From contig CAWCUU010000002.1 in the NCBI GenBank assembly GCA_963798855.1, positions 1-64,000 on the forward strand: a stretch of 64,000 nt of DNA, written 5' to 3'. The translations under genes were made by a program, and so were the position numbers. The stretch's first letter is position 1. Each line of letters starts with the position of its first letter. The stretch is from CAWCUU01 sp963798855 (GTDB lineage: Bacteria > Gemmatimonadota > Gemmatimonadetes > Longimicrobiales > RSA9). Under the pieces are notes generated by a model. It saw only the letters and a program-made list of their open reading frames with translations. It had not been told where the DNA came from and made no database searches. Of the stretch, positions 9,979 to 19,926 are shown piece by piece.

Positions 9979-10055
9979 TCCTCCCTCGGCAGCCGGGCGG
10001 TCTCGGAGAGATCCCTGGCTTTGCGGACCGGCCTCGCGGCCGGGGTGCCTTTGTC
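9979..10055 (-). promoter_or_regulatory. c-di-GMP-I (GEMM) riboswitch aptamer, second copy
   Basis: Same elements and spacing as the copy at 1829-1905: GGCA, CCGGCC-GCGA-GGCCGG, TCCGCAAAGCC, GGGATCTC...GAGACC, GCCCGGCTGCCGA; the 60-base core differs at only one or two positions. About 55 bases downstream is the start of the paralogous lipoprotein. The intervening hairpin is different in sequence (GACGC-AATAT-CGCGTC, about 9955-9972) but in the same place, which suggests that a hairpin there matters for control. Confidence 0.8.
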
Positions 10056-10646
10056 GGGGAGCGGGACGAATCGGGGGCGGCGCGGCCCGGGCCCGTCGCT
10101 GCGGGCCCGCCTGCTTCCGCCGGACGTCACTCAGCCGGGTGGTGGCATATCCGCTACCTCCGCGTCAGGGGCCTGATTGGCTGGGGAGAAGCCGTTTGCG
10201 GCCGATCCGATCGTGGACGACATCGGCGCATCCTGCGCGTCATGATTGTGGGGGATCGAATGCGGCCATCCGCCCGGCGCCGCTACGGCCGACGTGCGGC
10301 ACGGGCACGACAACGCGCGCAAAGGTAATCCGCGATCGTCTCCCGCCCGTCACCCGGCCGTCACCCCCAAACGTTTACGGCCGCTGGAAGCACGCGAAAC
10401 CGGCCCGAGACGCCGTTTCCGCGGTTTCGTGACGCAAGGACGGTGGTGCGGGGGTGCAACGGAACGAGGGCCGGAGGGCGGGCCCGAGCGGGAGGCGGCT
10501 AGGGCTAAACGGGCGATCCTGCACTCCGGCGCCGGCCTTGAGCGCGCGTCGAGGACGGACACATCTTTGACGCGGCAGGATCTCTCCGAATCAGCGCCGC
10601 AGCCGCCGTGCACGCGGCCGGCGCAGCCGGTCCCCTGGGCGCACGC
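10056..10646. other. Intergenic region, no gene recognised
   Basis: This is the divergent promoter region between the riboswitch-led lipoprotein (minus strand) and the glycosyltransferase (plus strand). It contains only short overlapping open frames without family resemblance or consistent codon use. No repeat or RNA motif was recognised beyond the aptamer at its left edge. Confidence 0.5.
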
Positions 10647-12059
10647 ATGAGCGCACAGCGACGAAGGCGGCATAAGAAGTCACCGCCGGAAGCTGGAGAC
10701 GCTGGGAGGGCAGCGGCTTCGCCTCCTGGGCGGGCACCGCGGATCGCGCTCACGCCCGGCGAGATCGCCTTCGCTCTGGGGGTGTTGCACGCGGCGGTGG
10801 CTGCGGCTGCGTTCATCCCGACACCCCATCCGGGCGGGGACAACGCAACGTACATCGCTCTCGCCCGCTCCCTGATCGAGCGGCACGCCTATCTGAGCAT
10901 CTGGGATCCGGGAGCGCCCCCGCACACGCGATTCCCTCCGCTATTCCCGGCCGCGCTGGCGTTGCTACGCGGCATGGGGGTGCACAGCTGGGTTCACCTG
11001 AAGGGGGTCCTGCTGCTCACGTCGGCGACGTTCGTCGGCGTCTCGTTCCTGTGGATGCGCCGTCGCATCGGTCAGACGGCCGCCGTCGCACTGGGGATCT
11101 ACCTTGCGATCGCACCGGGGCTCCTCGATGCGTCGCACTGGATCCTGTCGGACGTGCCGTTCGCGCTGCTCGTCATCGCCGCCCTGCTCTGCTTCGATCG
11201 AGATCGGGAGCGGATCTCGGAAGAGCCGGAGCGCGAGACGAGCCGTCGCAGGGTGGGCTATTTGGTCGGCGGACTCGTCTTCACCCTGATGGCGGCGTTC
11301 ACCCGAACGGCCGCGCTCCCGCTGCTGCTCGCGGTGGCCCTGTCGCAACTCGTCCACCGCAATTTTCGCAGGCTGGGTCTCTTCGCGCTCGTGGTCGTCC
11401 CGCCGATCGGCGCGTGGACGCAGCGGAACCGCCTCGCCGGCGGGGACGGCTACGGCGCGGAATTCCTTGCTGTCAATCCGTACGAGCCCGGTGCCGGGAC
11501 GGTCGACGTCGCGGGGCTGCTCGACCGCGTGGGTGCGAACGTCACATCGTACCTGCACACTCACCTGCCGACTCTGCTGTTCGGGAGAGCGGCGCCGTAC
11601 GCCGTGACCGGCGCGGCCGCGGTCGTCATCCTGGCGCTGATCGGCTACGCGCTGCGCATGCGACGGCCCGGGGTCGCCGAGCTCTTCCTGCCGGGCTACG
11701 TGGCTCTGGTGCTGCTCTGGTCGTCGGTCGGGGCGACGGAGCGTTTCCTCCTGCCTGTGCTCCCGCTCCTCCTGGTCTATGCCGCCGGCGGCCTGGCCTC
11801 GCTCACCCGATGGGCCGGACGGTACGCGTGGGCAGCGGCACCGATCCTCGCCATTCTGTTGATCCTCGGAGCGGCACCCGGCACGACACCGTCGGATACG
11901 TCGGGCCGTCGATCGTTCGCGGCTCCGCAGGCGTTCTGTGTCCTCCATGTCGCGACTCGCGATCGCGCCACCGCGCTCCTCCGGATCGAAGCGCCGACGG
12001 GTCCCGTGGCCAGCGCGGGGCAGCCGCTCCATCCGGTGTCCCTGCGTAGCTGTCGCTGA
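10647..12059 (+). CDS. Polytopic membrane glycosyltransferase-like protein (ArnT/PMT-like)
   Basis: About 470 residues with a basic cytoplasmic N-terminus (MSAQRRRRHKKSP) and roughly ten hydrophobic helices. After the first helix there is an acidic luminal/periplasmic loop GGDNATYIALARSL and then HTRFPPLFPAALAL, which resembles the first-loop Asp and following H-x-R-x-PP-L motif of the GT39/GT83 (dolichyl/polyprenyl-phosphate sugar) superfamily. It probably moves a sugar from a lipid carrier on the periplasmic side. ATG 10647 is preferred over the upstream start 39 bases earlier because the basic segment follows it. The last 50 residues are low in hydrophobicity and may be affected by a frame error. 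Confidence 0.65.
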   Translation: MSAQRRRRHKKSPPEAGDAGRAAASPPGRAPRIALTPGEIAFALGVLHAAVAAAAFIPTPHPGGDNATYIALARSLIERHAYLSIWDPGAPPHTRFPPLFPAALALLRGMGVHSWVHLKGVLLLTSATFVGVSFLWMRRRIGQTAAVALGIYLAIAPGLLDASHWILSDVPFALLVIAALLCFDRDRERISEEPERETSRRRVGYLVGGLVFTLMAAFTRTAALPLLLAVALSQLVHRNFRRLGLFALVVVPPIGAWTQRNRLAGGDGYGAEFLAVNPYEPGAGTVDVAGLLDRVGANVTSYLHTHLPTLLFGRAAPYAVTGAAAVVILALIGYALRMRRPGVAELFLPGYVALVLLWSSVGATERFLLPVLPLLLVYAAGGLASLTRWAGRYAWAAAPILAILLILGAAPGTTPSDTSGRRSFAAPQAFCVLHVATRDRATALLRIEAPTGPVASAGQPLHPVSLRSCR

Positions 12060-12065
12060 CAATCG

Positions 12066-12625
12066 GGAACCGCTCGAGCCCACGGCCCGTTCGTGAAGTC
12101 GATCTCTACGGTGTTCGACTCCTTGATTGCGGTATTGTCTTCGTCGTCACTCGCCTTCACGGTCACGGTGTCGGAGTGGCTGTCTCCGGGCAGCCCGGTC
12201 AGCGTGCGGGTGAAGGTGCAATGGTAGGTGGCGCCGCCGGCGATCGTGCCGCCGGTCGCGCAGCCACCGACGCCATTGAGGTCGAGGCCCTAGGCCATTG
12301 TCGTCGGTCAGAGCGTCGAGGGTGACTGCCTCGAGGCCGTTGTTGCTCACCCGGACCGTGAACATGACCTCCTGCGATGACTCCGCCGAGTTGGCGAAGG
12401 TGCAGAACGGCGGCGGCGTTCGCCGCGTCGTTGGTGATCCGCGCGCACACGGCGACGTTCGCGTTTCCGTCGCCATTGGTGTCGATGAGCGCCCAGGCGT
12501 CGCCGGTGTTGCTGCCGGTCCAGACGTTCTGGTCGTCCTACGTCGCCTTGATGCTGAGCATCGCCGGCGAGCTGGAGGTGGCCGCGATGTCTTTGCGGCT
12601 CATGCAGTTCAGGTCGACCTGCCTC
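12066..12625 (-). pseudogene. Decayed 3' fragment of a repetitive surface protein
   Basis: On the minus strand pieces of a DUF11/Calx-beta-like stalk protein can be read in several frames: DLNCMSRKDIAATSSSPAML, then after an in-frame stop DDQNVWTGSNTGDAWALIDT and GDGNANVAVCARITND, then NSAESSQEVMFTVRVSNNGL, and finally SDTVTVKASDDEDNTAIKES with NTVEIDFTN. At least one stop and two or three shifts interrupt it, there is no plausible start, and no stop-proximal terminator. It resembles, but is not a close copy of, the two lipoproteins nearby. More damage than elsewhere in the window argues for real decay. Confidence 0.6.
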
Positions 12626-13417
12626 GGACGTCGTCGACGCCGGCGTCGTCGCAGGTGCCGACGTAGCCGGCGCCGCCGCCCTCCGAGCCGCCCGTGTAGG
12701 TGCGATCCGGATCGAAGCCGGGCCACCTGGCGCGGGTGGACGGCGGATGATGCGGCGGCGCAACGGAGGGACGCGGCGGGTTTCCGGACCTCCACTGCGC
12801 GTACGGTCCGGTACCGGTAACGGACGGGCAGGCACGGGGGCACGCACGCGCAAGCGGGTCGCGGCTGAAAGCCGGGCAGGGGTCGGGCACACGCACAGGC
12901 ACACGCACACGGGACCGCGTCCACTCACCGCTTCGATCCCCTCGCGGTCGCCGGGCGGGCGCGTGGGGAGTTTGGGGGCCGTGGGCGGCGGTTTCGTCGC
13001 ATTCGCCGAACGGCTCTCGATCGCGAACGACATTCGATGCGCTACGCGCACCGAATTCCCCACGCGACGCTACGGAGCGTCCGAGTGGGGACTTTCCGCC
13101 GAAACGTTCGCCGCTACGATCACGCACTACCCTCGAGCTCGGCCCAGCCTCCCCCGGGTGCGTGTGCGTGTGCCTGTGCGTCGCCCGCGCCCGTGCTTCC
13201 CCCTGCCCCGCTTGCGCGTGCGCGGCCCGCGTGCGTGGCGGGGGTTCTCGTACCGACCGCACGCGGGCACGCAAAGCGGGTCACGCAAGCGTGTACGGGG
13301 TTGACGGCTCGGGCACGAACTGCCGCACAGGCACCCGCACACGCGCACGCGCACACGCACACGCACACGCACACGGACCGGCACCGTGATGTTGACGCGG
13401 CGGCGGAGGCGGGTTAT
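12626..13417. repeat. Low-complexity intergenic region with inverted and CA/GT-rich repeats
   Basis: No gene recognised in about 800 bases. CGCACGCGCAAGCG at 12843-12856 is exactly inverted at 13209-13222, and the adjacent CGCACAGGCACACGCACAC (12892-12910) is matched in inverted orientation near 13164-13180, so a roughly 70-base arm is repeated head-to-head about 250 bases apart. A further (GCACAC)n-like run lies at about 13325-13377. Open frames here are arginine/alanine or His/Thr-rich artefacts of the repeats. Confidence 0.6.
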
Positions 13418-13431
13418 CTCCATATATGGAG
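13418..13431. promoter_or_regulatory. Palindrome, candidate operator of the toxin-antitoxin pair
   Basis: CTCCATATATGGAG is a perfect 14-bp palindrome placed 7 bases before the antitoxin start and overlapping its ribosome binding site (GGAGG). RHH antitoxins usually repress their own operon at such a palindrome. It is strikingly A+T-rich for this neighbourhood. Confidence 0.5.
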
Positions 13432-13437
13432 GTGGAT

Positions 13438-13689
13438 ATGGAGCTGACGAAGAAGACGACGGTGCTGTTCACGCCGGAGCAACACCGGAGGCTGCGACGG
13501 CTGGCGGAGCAGCGCGGCACGAGCATGGGAGAGCTCGTGCGGGAGGCGTGCGAGCAGCAATACGGGCTGGTGGACCCGCAGAGTCGCGTCGATGCGGCGC
13601 GGGAGCTGGCCACACTCGCGCTGCCGGTCGGCTCACCCGCCGAGATGAAGCGCGAGGCCGTTCCCGATCCCGAGCCGCCGCTGCCGTGA
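13438..13689 (+). CDS. Ribbon-helix-helix antitoxin, VapB-like
   Basis: 83 residues. The N-terminus (MELTKKTTVLFTPEQHRRLRRLAEQRGTS...) has the strand-helix-helix pattern of RHH/CopG proteins (K-T-T-V-L-F strand, then E-Q-H-x-x-L-R-x-L-A helix, then MGELVREA). The C-terminal part (SRVDAARELATLALPVGS) is typical of the toxin-binding tail. ATG 13438 is chosen because GGAGG lies 5 bases upstream; ATG 13426 is possible. Its TGA overlaps the GTG start of the PIN gene, so the two are translationally coupled. Confidence 0.8.
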   Translation: MELTKKTTVLFTPEQHRRLRRLAEQRGTSMGELVREACEQQYGLVDPQSRVDAARELATLALPVGSPAEMKREAVPDPEPPLP

Positions 13690-14097
13690 TCCTGGTCGAC
13701 GCGAACGTGATCATGTACGCGGCGGGTGTGGACCACGCGAACAAGGGCGATAGCGCGGCATTCCTGGAGCGAGTCGCATCGGGGCAGGTGGAGGCGGCGC
13801 TCGACGCGGAGGTGCTACAGGAGATCCTGCATCGCTACCGGGCGATCGGCCGGTGGGCGGACGGACGCAAGGTGTACGACCTGGCCCGGCACATCTTTCC
13901 GGTAGTGCTGCCGGTCACGGTCGATGAGCTCGACCGTGCGCGCGGCATACTGGATGAGCAGCCGCGGCTCATGGCGCGCGATGCGCTGCACGCCGCCTTC
14001 GTGCTCGAGTACGACCTGGACGGCATCTCGTTCGTACGATCGCGATTTCGATGGCATCGCAGGCGTGAAGAGGCGCGAGCCGAGTCGGATATCGTAA
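13686..14097 (+). CDS. PIN-domain ribonuclease toxin, VapC-like, with one frame break
   Basis: GTG start overlaps the antitoxin stop. The N-terminus VILVDANVIMYAAG carries the first acidic residue of PIN nucleases (V-D-x-N); the middle has E (EVLQEILHRYRA) and the third acidic position R-D-A-L-H-A-A. After ...DGISFV the frame goes wrong: one extra base near 14037 hides the classic PIN ending DRDFDGIAGVKRREPSRIS with stop at 14095-14097. With that base ignored the protein is about 136 residues, usual for VapC. As read, the frame would instead run into the following ettA gene. Predicted to cut RNA when free of antitoxin. Confidence 0.8.
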
Positions 14098-14112
14098 GTA
14101 GCGGCGGCCCGA

Positions 14113-15786
<1,674 letters not shown>

Positions 15787-15954
15787 GAAGGCCGGAGGCG
15801 CTGACGCAGAGCGTGATACACCTGGTGGGCGCCCGAGCCCTTCCAAAAGTGGCGCGAAACATGCAAATTGGTGGATAGCCGGCCGGTTCGGTCGGAGCCC
15901 TTGCTGAATTGATGGCCGCGGCAGTGCCCGGGGCGGCCACGACATGGAGGTGAC

Positions 15955-18081
15955 ATGTCGGAGGCAATCCGGGTCCTGCTCCTCGAGCATGAAGACGCGT
16001 GTGCGGTCCGGATCGAGACCGCTCTGCGGCGGCACATCACCCCCCTGCGCTTCCTGCGCATGCCCAGCCTCACTCCCGCGAAGCGTGCGCTGCGGCGGGA
16101 CCGCTTCGACGTGATCCTCCTCGATCTGGGACTGCCCGACGCGCCGGGGCTGGCGGGCCTCGCCGCGGTGAGCGCGCGCGCGCCCGAGACTCCGGTCGTC
16201 GTGCTGGCGGACCCCGAGCAGGAGGCGCTCGCGCTGCGCGCGGTGCTGCAGGGCGCGCGCGACCACCTGGATCGCACGGACGTGTTCGAGACGCTGCTCG
16301 TGCGCGCGGTCCGGCACTCGGCGGAGCAGGGCCGCTCGGACCGGCGCCGCCGGGGTGCGGAGGAGGAGCTGCGCAAGCAGCGGGACCTGAACCGCGCGAT
16401 CATCGACACGGCCGCCTGCCTGGTCGTCGTGATGAACGCGGCGGGCCGGATCCTGACGTTCAATCGTGCCGCGGAGGAGCTGACGGGGCGCGCGGCGCTG
16501 GACGTGGTCGGCAGCCCGTTCTGGGAGCTCTCACCGACCGAAAAGGAGGGGGCGGCCGCGAAGCGGATGGTCGAGACGGCGCGGCTGGACGGCCGCACGC
16601 TGCCGTACGAGGGCGAGTGGCTGGACGCGCGCGGCGAGCGGCGAGCGATCACCTGGGCGAGCACGCGGCTGCTCGACGCCGGCGGCGAGCCGGAGCTCGT
16701 GATCGCGACGGGCATCGACACCACGCAGCGGAAGCGGGCGGAGGCGCGGCTGATCCACGACGCGCTGCACGACTCGCTCACGCGGCTTCCGAACCGGGCA
16801 CTGTTCTTCGACCGTCTGCAACAGGCGATCCTGCAGCGGCAGCGTCACCCGGACGCGGAGTTCGCGGTCCTCTTCCTGGACCTCGATCGCTTCAAGGTGA
16901 TCAACGACAGCCTCGGCCACGCGGCCGGCGACGCGCTTCTGGTCGAGGTGGGGCGACGGCTGGCGGAGACGGTGCGGGAGGGCGATACGGTCGCACGCCT
17001 GGGCGGCGACGAGTTCGCCGTCCTCCTGCGGGGGCTGGAGGGGCCGGGCGCGGCGAAGGAGGTGGCGGGGCGGCTGGTCACGGAGCTGGAGCGCGGCTTC
17101 CACGTCTCGGGACACGAGGTGTTCACGTCCGCGTCCGTCGGCATCGGGATCGGCGGCTCGGGCGCGCAGACGCCGGAGGACCTGCTGCGGGAGGCCGACA
17201 CCGCGATGTACCGCGCGAAGGCGCGCGGCCGCGGCCGCTACCAGATGTTCGACGGCGCGATGCAGGACCGCATGGTGGACCTGCTGCGGCTCGAGACGGA
17301 CCTGCGCCGCGGCCTGGAGCGACGCGAGTTCGTGATGCACTACCAGCCGGTGGTGCGTCCCCGCACGGGTCGGCTGGTGGGCTTCGAGGCGCTGGTCCGC
17401 TGGCGCCACCCGACGCGCGGCCTGCTGCACCCCATGGACTTCATCCCGCTCGCGGAGGAGACCGGCCTGATCGGTCCGCTGGGCCAGTGGATCCTGCGGC
17501 AGGCGTGCCTGCAGCTGCGACGCTGGAACGCACCCGGCCGTCGTCCTTCGGAGGGCGTCGTCGTGTCGGTCAACCTGTCGAACCGCCAGTTCCTGCAGCC
17601 GGAGCTCGTGGACAGCATCGAGGACGTGGTGCGCGAGATGGAGGTCCAGCCGTCGTGCCTGATGCTGGAGATGACGGAGAGCGCCGTGATGCACGACGTC
17701 GACGACGTCGCGGAGATGTTGGGTCGCCTGCGAAAGCTCGGCGTGCGGCTGTGCATCGACGACTTCGGCACCGGCTACTCGTCGCTCGGCGCGTTGCGCC
17801 GCTTCCCGATCGACACGCTGAAGATCGACCGCTCCTTCATCGCGGACATGGCGTGCGGGGGAGAGGAGATCGTTCGCACGATCGTGGCGCTGGCGAGCAA
17901 CCTGGGCATGATCTCGGTCGCGGAAGGCGTGGAGACGCCCGAGCAGCTCGAGGCGGTGCGGAGCCTGCGCGCGAGCCTCGTGCAGGGATTTCTCTTCTCG
18001 CGGGCGGTGGACGCGCGAGCCGCCGCCGAGATGCTCGAGGGCCCACGATCGCTCGCCGCGGGCGGCGGAAGCTCGACGTGA
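15955..18081 (+). CDS. REC-PAS-GGDEF-EAL cyclic-di-GMP turnover protein
   Basis: 708 residues. Receiver domain about 5-120 (acidic pair E-H-E-D, phospho-acceptor D in VILLDLGLPD; the usual KP at the end is replaced by DRTD). PAS about 135-260 (VVVMNAAGRILTFNRAAEEL). GGDEF about 270-430 with intact RLGGDEFAVLL and an inhibitory-site RxxD (REGD) five residues upstream. EAL about 445-690 with FEALVRW, NLSNRQ, EMTES, DDFGTGYSS, KIDRSFI and AEGVET, all catalytic positions present. So both cyclase and phosphodiesterase could be active, switched by phosphorylation and PAS input. AGGTG ribosome site precedes ATG 15955. With two c-di-GMP riboswitches within 15 kb, it could act in the same circuit. Confidence 0.92.
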   Translation: MSEAIRVLLLEHEDACAVRIETALRRHITPLRFLRMPSLTPAKRALRRDRFDVILLDLGLPDAPGLAGLAAVSARAPETPVVVLADPEQEALALRAVLQGARDHLDRTDVFETLLVRAVRHSAEQGRSDRRRRGAEEELRKQRDLNRAIIDTAACLVVVMNAAGRILTFNRAAEELTGRAALDVVGSPFWELSPTEKEGAAAKRMVETARLDGRTLPYEGEWLDARGERRAITWASTRLLDAGGEPELVIATGIDTTQRKRAEARLIHDALHDSLTRLPNRALFFDRLQQAILQRQRHPDAEFAVLFLDLDRFKVINDSLGHAAGDALLVEVGRRLAETVREGDTVARLGGDEFAVLLRGLEGPGAAKEVAGRLVTELERGFHVSGHEVFTSASVGIGIGGSGAQTPEDLLREADTAMYRAKARGRGRYQMFDGAMQDRMVDLLRLETDLRRGLERREFVMHYQPVVRPRTGRLVGFEALVRWRHPTRGLLHPMDFIPLAEETGLIGPLGQWILRQACLQLRRWNAPGRRPSEGVVVSVNLSNRQFLQPELVDSIEDVVREMEVQPSCLMLEMTESAVMHDVDDVAEMLGRLRKLGVRLCIDDFGTGYSSLGALRRFPIDTLKIDRSFIADMACGGEEIVRTIVALASNLGMISVAEGVETPEQLEAVRSLRASLVQGFLFSRAVDARAAAEMLEGPRSLAAGGGSST

Positions 18082-18098
18082 GAAGTACGCCTCTTACC

Positions 18099-18725
18099 TC
18101 ACCCTTCGAACTTCAAGCTTTGTAGAATCGCGTCCCGGATCCGGTCGTTTCGGGTCTCGACGACGCGGCCGCGGATGCGCAGCAGCGCGGGCTCGCGGTT
18201 GAGCCGGCTGTAGAGCCAGTTCGCGGCGACGGCCGCCGCGGTGCGGGAGCCGACCTCGAGGACGAGGTCGTAGACGCTCGCACCGGACGGACCCGCGGGG
18301 GCGACGCTGCGCAGCAGCACGGCGCCCCCGTCGATCGAGCGGCGACGGCCGGGCTCGGCGCTGCCGCCGAAAAGCCGCCGCGGCAAGCGGTCATCGATCG
18401 TCTCGATCGAGAGCGGAACGAAGCCCGCAAGGGGTCGTGCCGCCTCCACCGCCGCGTCGTGGTGGTCCATCAACCTCTTTCGGGCGCGGTCGAGCGCTCC
18501 CTCCAGATAGGCATACGTCAGCCCGGACGCCCAGTAGCGCAGATCCTCGAGGTTCGGCTGGGTGGTCTCGCGCTCGGTTCGCAGCGGCGGCCCGCCGCGA
18601 ACCGGGTGGAAGACGATCCAGCCGATCCACTCGTCGCCCGGGCCGGGGTCTCCGTAGATGGACGCGACGTAGGCGCCGGTCCTGTCCTCGACCGGGTTCA
18701 GCACCTCCCGTATCAGCTCCGCCAT
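18099..18725 (-). CDS. Unrecognised soluble protein
   Basis: 208 residues, no signal peptide or membrane segment. The start MAELIREVLNPVEDRTGAYVASIYGD and the central region (W-I-G-W-I-V-F-H-P-V, NLEDLRYWASGLTYAYLEGALDRA) look like a folded alpha/beta protein; the C-terminal third has SVYDLVLEVGSRTAAAVAANWLYSRL. I do not recognise the family. It is convergent with the GGDEF-EAL gene (stops 18 bases apart) and downstream of the beta-barrel gene but separated from it by a hairpin, so it has its own promoter or read-through. Confidence 0.6.
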   Translation of the reverse strand: MAELIREVLNPVEDRTGAYVASIYGDPGPGDEWIGWIVFHPVRGGPPLRTERETTQPNLEDLRYWASGLTYAYLEGALDRARKRLMDHHDAAVEAARPLAGFVPLSIETIDDRLPRRLFGGSAEPGRRRSIDGGAVLLRSVAPAGPSGASVYDLVLEVGSRTAAAVAANWLYSRLNREPALLRIRGRVVETRNDRIRDAILQSLKFEG

Positions 18726-18743
18726 GAGTCCTCCCGCAAAGGA

Positions 18744-18772
18744 CGGCCCGGCCGGACGAGCCGGCCGGGCCG
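18744..18772 (-). terminator. Strong G+C hairpin, likely terminator
   Basis: CGGCCCGGCCGG / CCGGCCGGGCCG with a 5-base loop, 28 bases after the stop of the minus-strand beta-barrel gene and just before the next minus-strand gene. No U-run, as with the other hairpins of this window. Confidence 0.55.
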
Positions 18773-18799
18773 CGTTGCCCGCCAGGAACCGATTCGCGC

Positions 18800-19342
18800 T
18801 CAGAACACGACGCCGAACGTCACCGGAATCGTCTCGCCGTCATCGCCCTGCATGAACACGTGGTGCAGGCGCGCCTCGACGAAGCCGTTCAGCGGGCCCA
18901 CCGGCAGCCGCAGCCCGACTCCGCCATTCAGCCCGAAATCCGTCTGCCAGTCGGAGGAGAACGTCCCGCTGCCGATCGGCGACGGTGCGGAGACCCGCGT
19001 ACCGTACAGGCCGCCGCCGAACAGCAGGTAGGGCGCCAGCCCCGGCGTGTTCATGATGAAGCGCGCGTTCGCCGTGCCCTGCCACTGCTCGTAGTCGACA
19101 TCGCTGTCCTGGAACGGCAGGCGCTGATAGCCGCCGTCGACGCGGATGCCGAACGGCAGCAGCGGGGCGCTGATGTTGAGCAGCGCCTCGAGGTTGAATC
19201 CGGTCCCGAGCGCGTCGGAGAGATTCCCGTTCGGGAACGAGACGCCACCACCCAGCCCGAAGTCGACGTCCTGCGCGCGCGCCGTGCCCGCGGAGACGAT
19301 CAGAAGCGACGCCGCGAAGGCGGCGATGAAGAGCTTTCGCAT
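18800..19342 (-). CDS. Outer-membrane beta-barrel protein
   Basis: 180 residues with a clear Sec signal peptide (MRKLFIAAFAASLLIVSAGTARA-QD). The mature part alternates polar and apolar residues and has the glycine-rich turns of an 8-stranded OmpA/OmpX-type barrel (FGLGGGVSFPNG, PYLLFGGGLYGTR, FGLNGGVGLRLPVG), ending in G-V-V-F with a terminal aromatic residue as needed for BAM recognition. ATG 19342-19340 is preceded by GGAGAAG. Role unknown. Confidence 0.8.
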   Translation of the reverse strand: MRKLFIAAFAASLLIVSAGTARAQDVDFGLGGGVSFPNGNLSDALGTGFNLEALLNISAPLLPFGIRVDGGYQRLPFQDSDVDYEQWQGTANARFIMNTPGLAPYLLFGGGLYGTRVSAPSPIGSGTFSSDWQTDFGLNGGVGLRLPVGPLNGFVEARLHHVFMQGDDGETIPVTFGVVF

Positions 19343-19499
19343 GAGACTTCTCCCATCCGTTATGCATCGTCGCATGACATTGTGAGTCACCGAGTTGCAA
19401 GGGGCGGGCCTGAACGAGGTTGCCGCGTGGCGGGCGGTCCGGTCAATTGGCGGGGGAGCCGCGTGGTGCGGCTGCGGAACGGGCTTTCCGGAGGGCGCG

Positions 19500-19871
19500 A
19501 TGGAAAAGGCGAGCGTGCGGCATTTCCGCTGGGACGAGATGCCGAAGGAGAAGGTGACGGACAGCCTGCAGCGGCGGCTCGTGACCGGCGAGCGCATGAT
19601 GCTGGCTCACGTGTACCTGGACAAAGGCTGTATCGTGCCGAAGCACTCGCACGAGAACGAGCAGCTCACCTACATCCTCGAGGGCGCGCTCAAGTTCTGG
19701 ATCGGCGAGGATGGTGCGGAGGAGGTCGTCGTCCGGGCCGGCGAGGTGCTGCACATCCCGTCGCACGTGCCGCACAAGGCGGAGGCGCTGGAGGACACGC
19801 TGGATGTGGACGTGTTCAGCCCGCCGAGGGCCGACTGGCTGGACGGCAGCGACGACTACCTGAGGCGGTAG
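19500..19871 (+). CDS. Small cupin-fold protein
   Basis: About 123 residues from ATG 19500 (MEKASVRHFRWDEMP). It has both cupin motifs: G-x-x-x-P-x-H-x-H-x-x-x-x-x (VPKHSHENEQLTYILEG) and the second P-x-x-x-x-H (VLHIPSHVPHKAEAL), giving His, His, Glu and His metal ligands. This simple single-domain form is common for enzymes or binders of unknown substrate. It lies 55 bases before an SDR gene on the same strand, possibly one operon. Confidence 0.8.
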   Translation: MEKASVRHFRWDEMPKEKVTDSLQRRLVTGERMMLAHVYLDKGCIVPKHSHENEQLTYILEGALKFWIGEDGAEEVVVRAGEVLHIPSHVPHKAEALEDTLDVDVFSPPRADWLDGSDDYLRR

Positions 19872-19926
19872 GCGGCGACGTCGCCCGTGCTTTGCTCGCG
19901 GCGACGAGGCCCGCTAGTCTTCGCCC

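Noticed and set aside
10131..10322. Small minus-strand open frame before the second riboswitch
   Set aside because: 63 codons with no similarity or start signal, in a promoter region.
12747..13447. Overlapping open frames of 100-220 codons on both strands
   Set aside because: They consist of runs of Arg/Ala/Pro/His or alternating Thr-His from low-complexity DNA, with no start signals.
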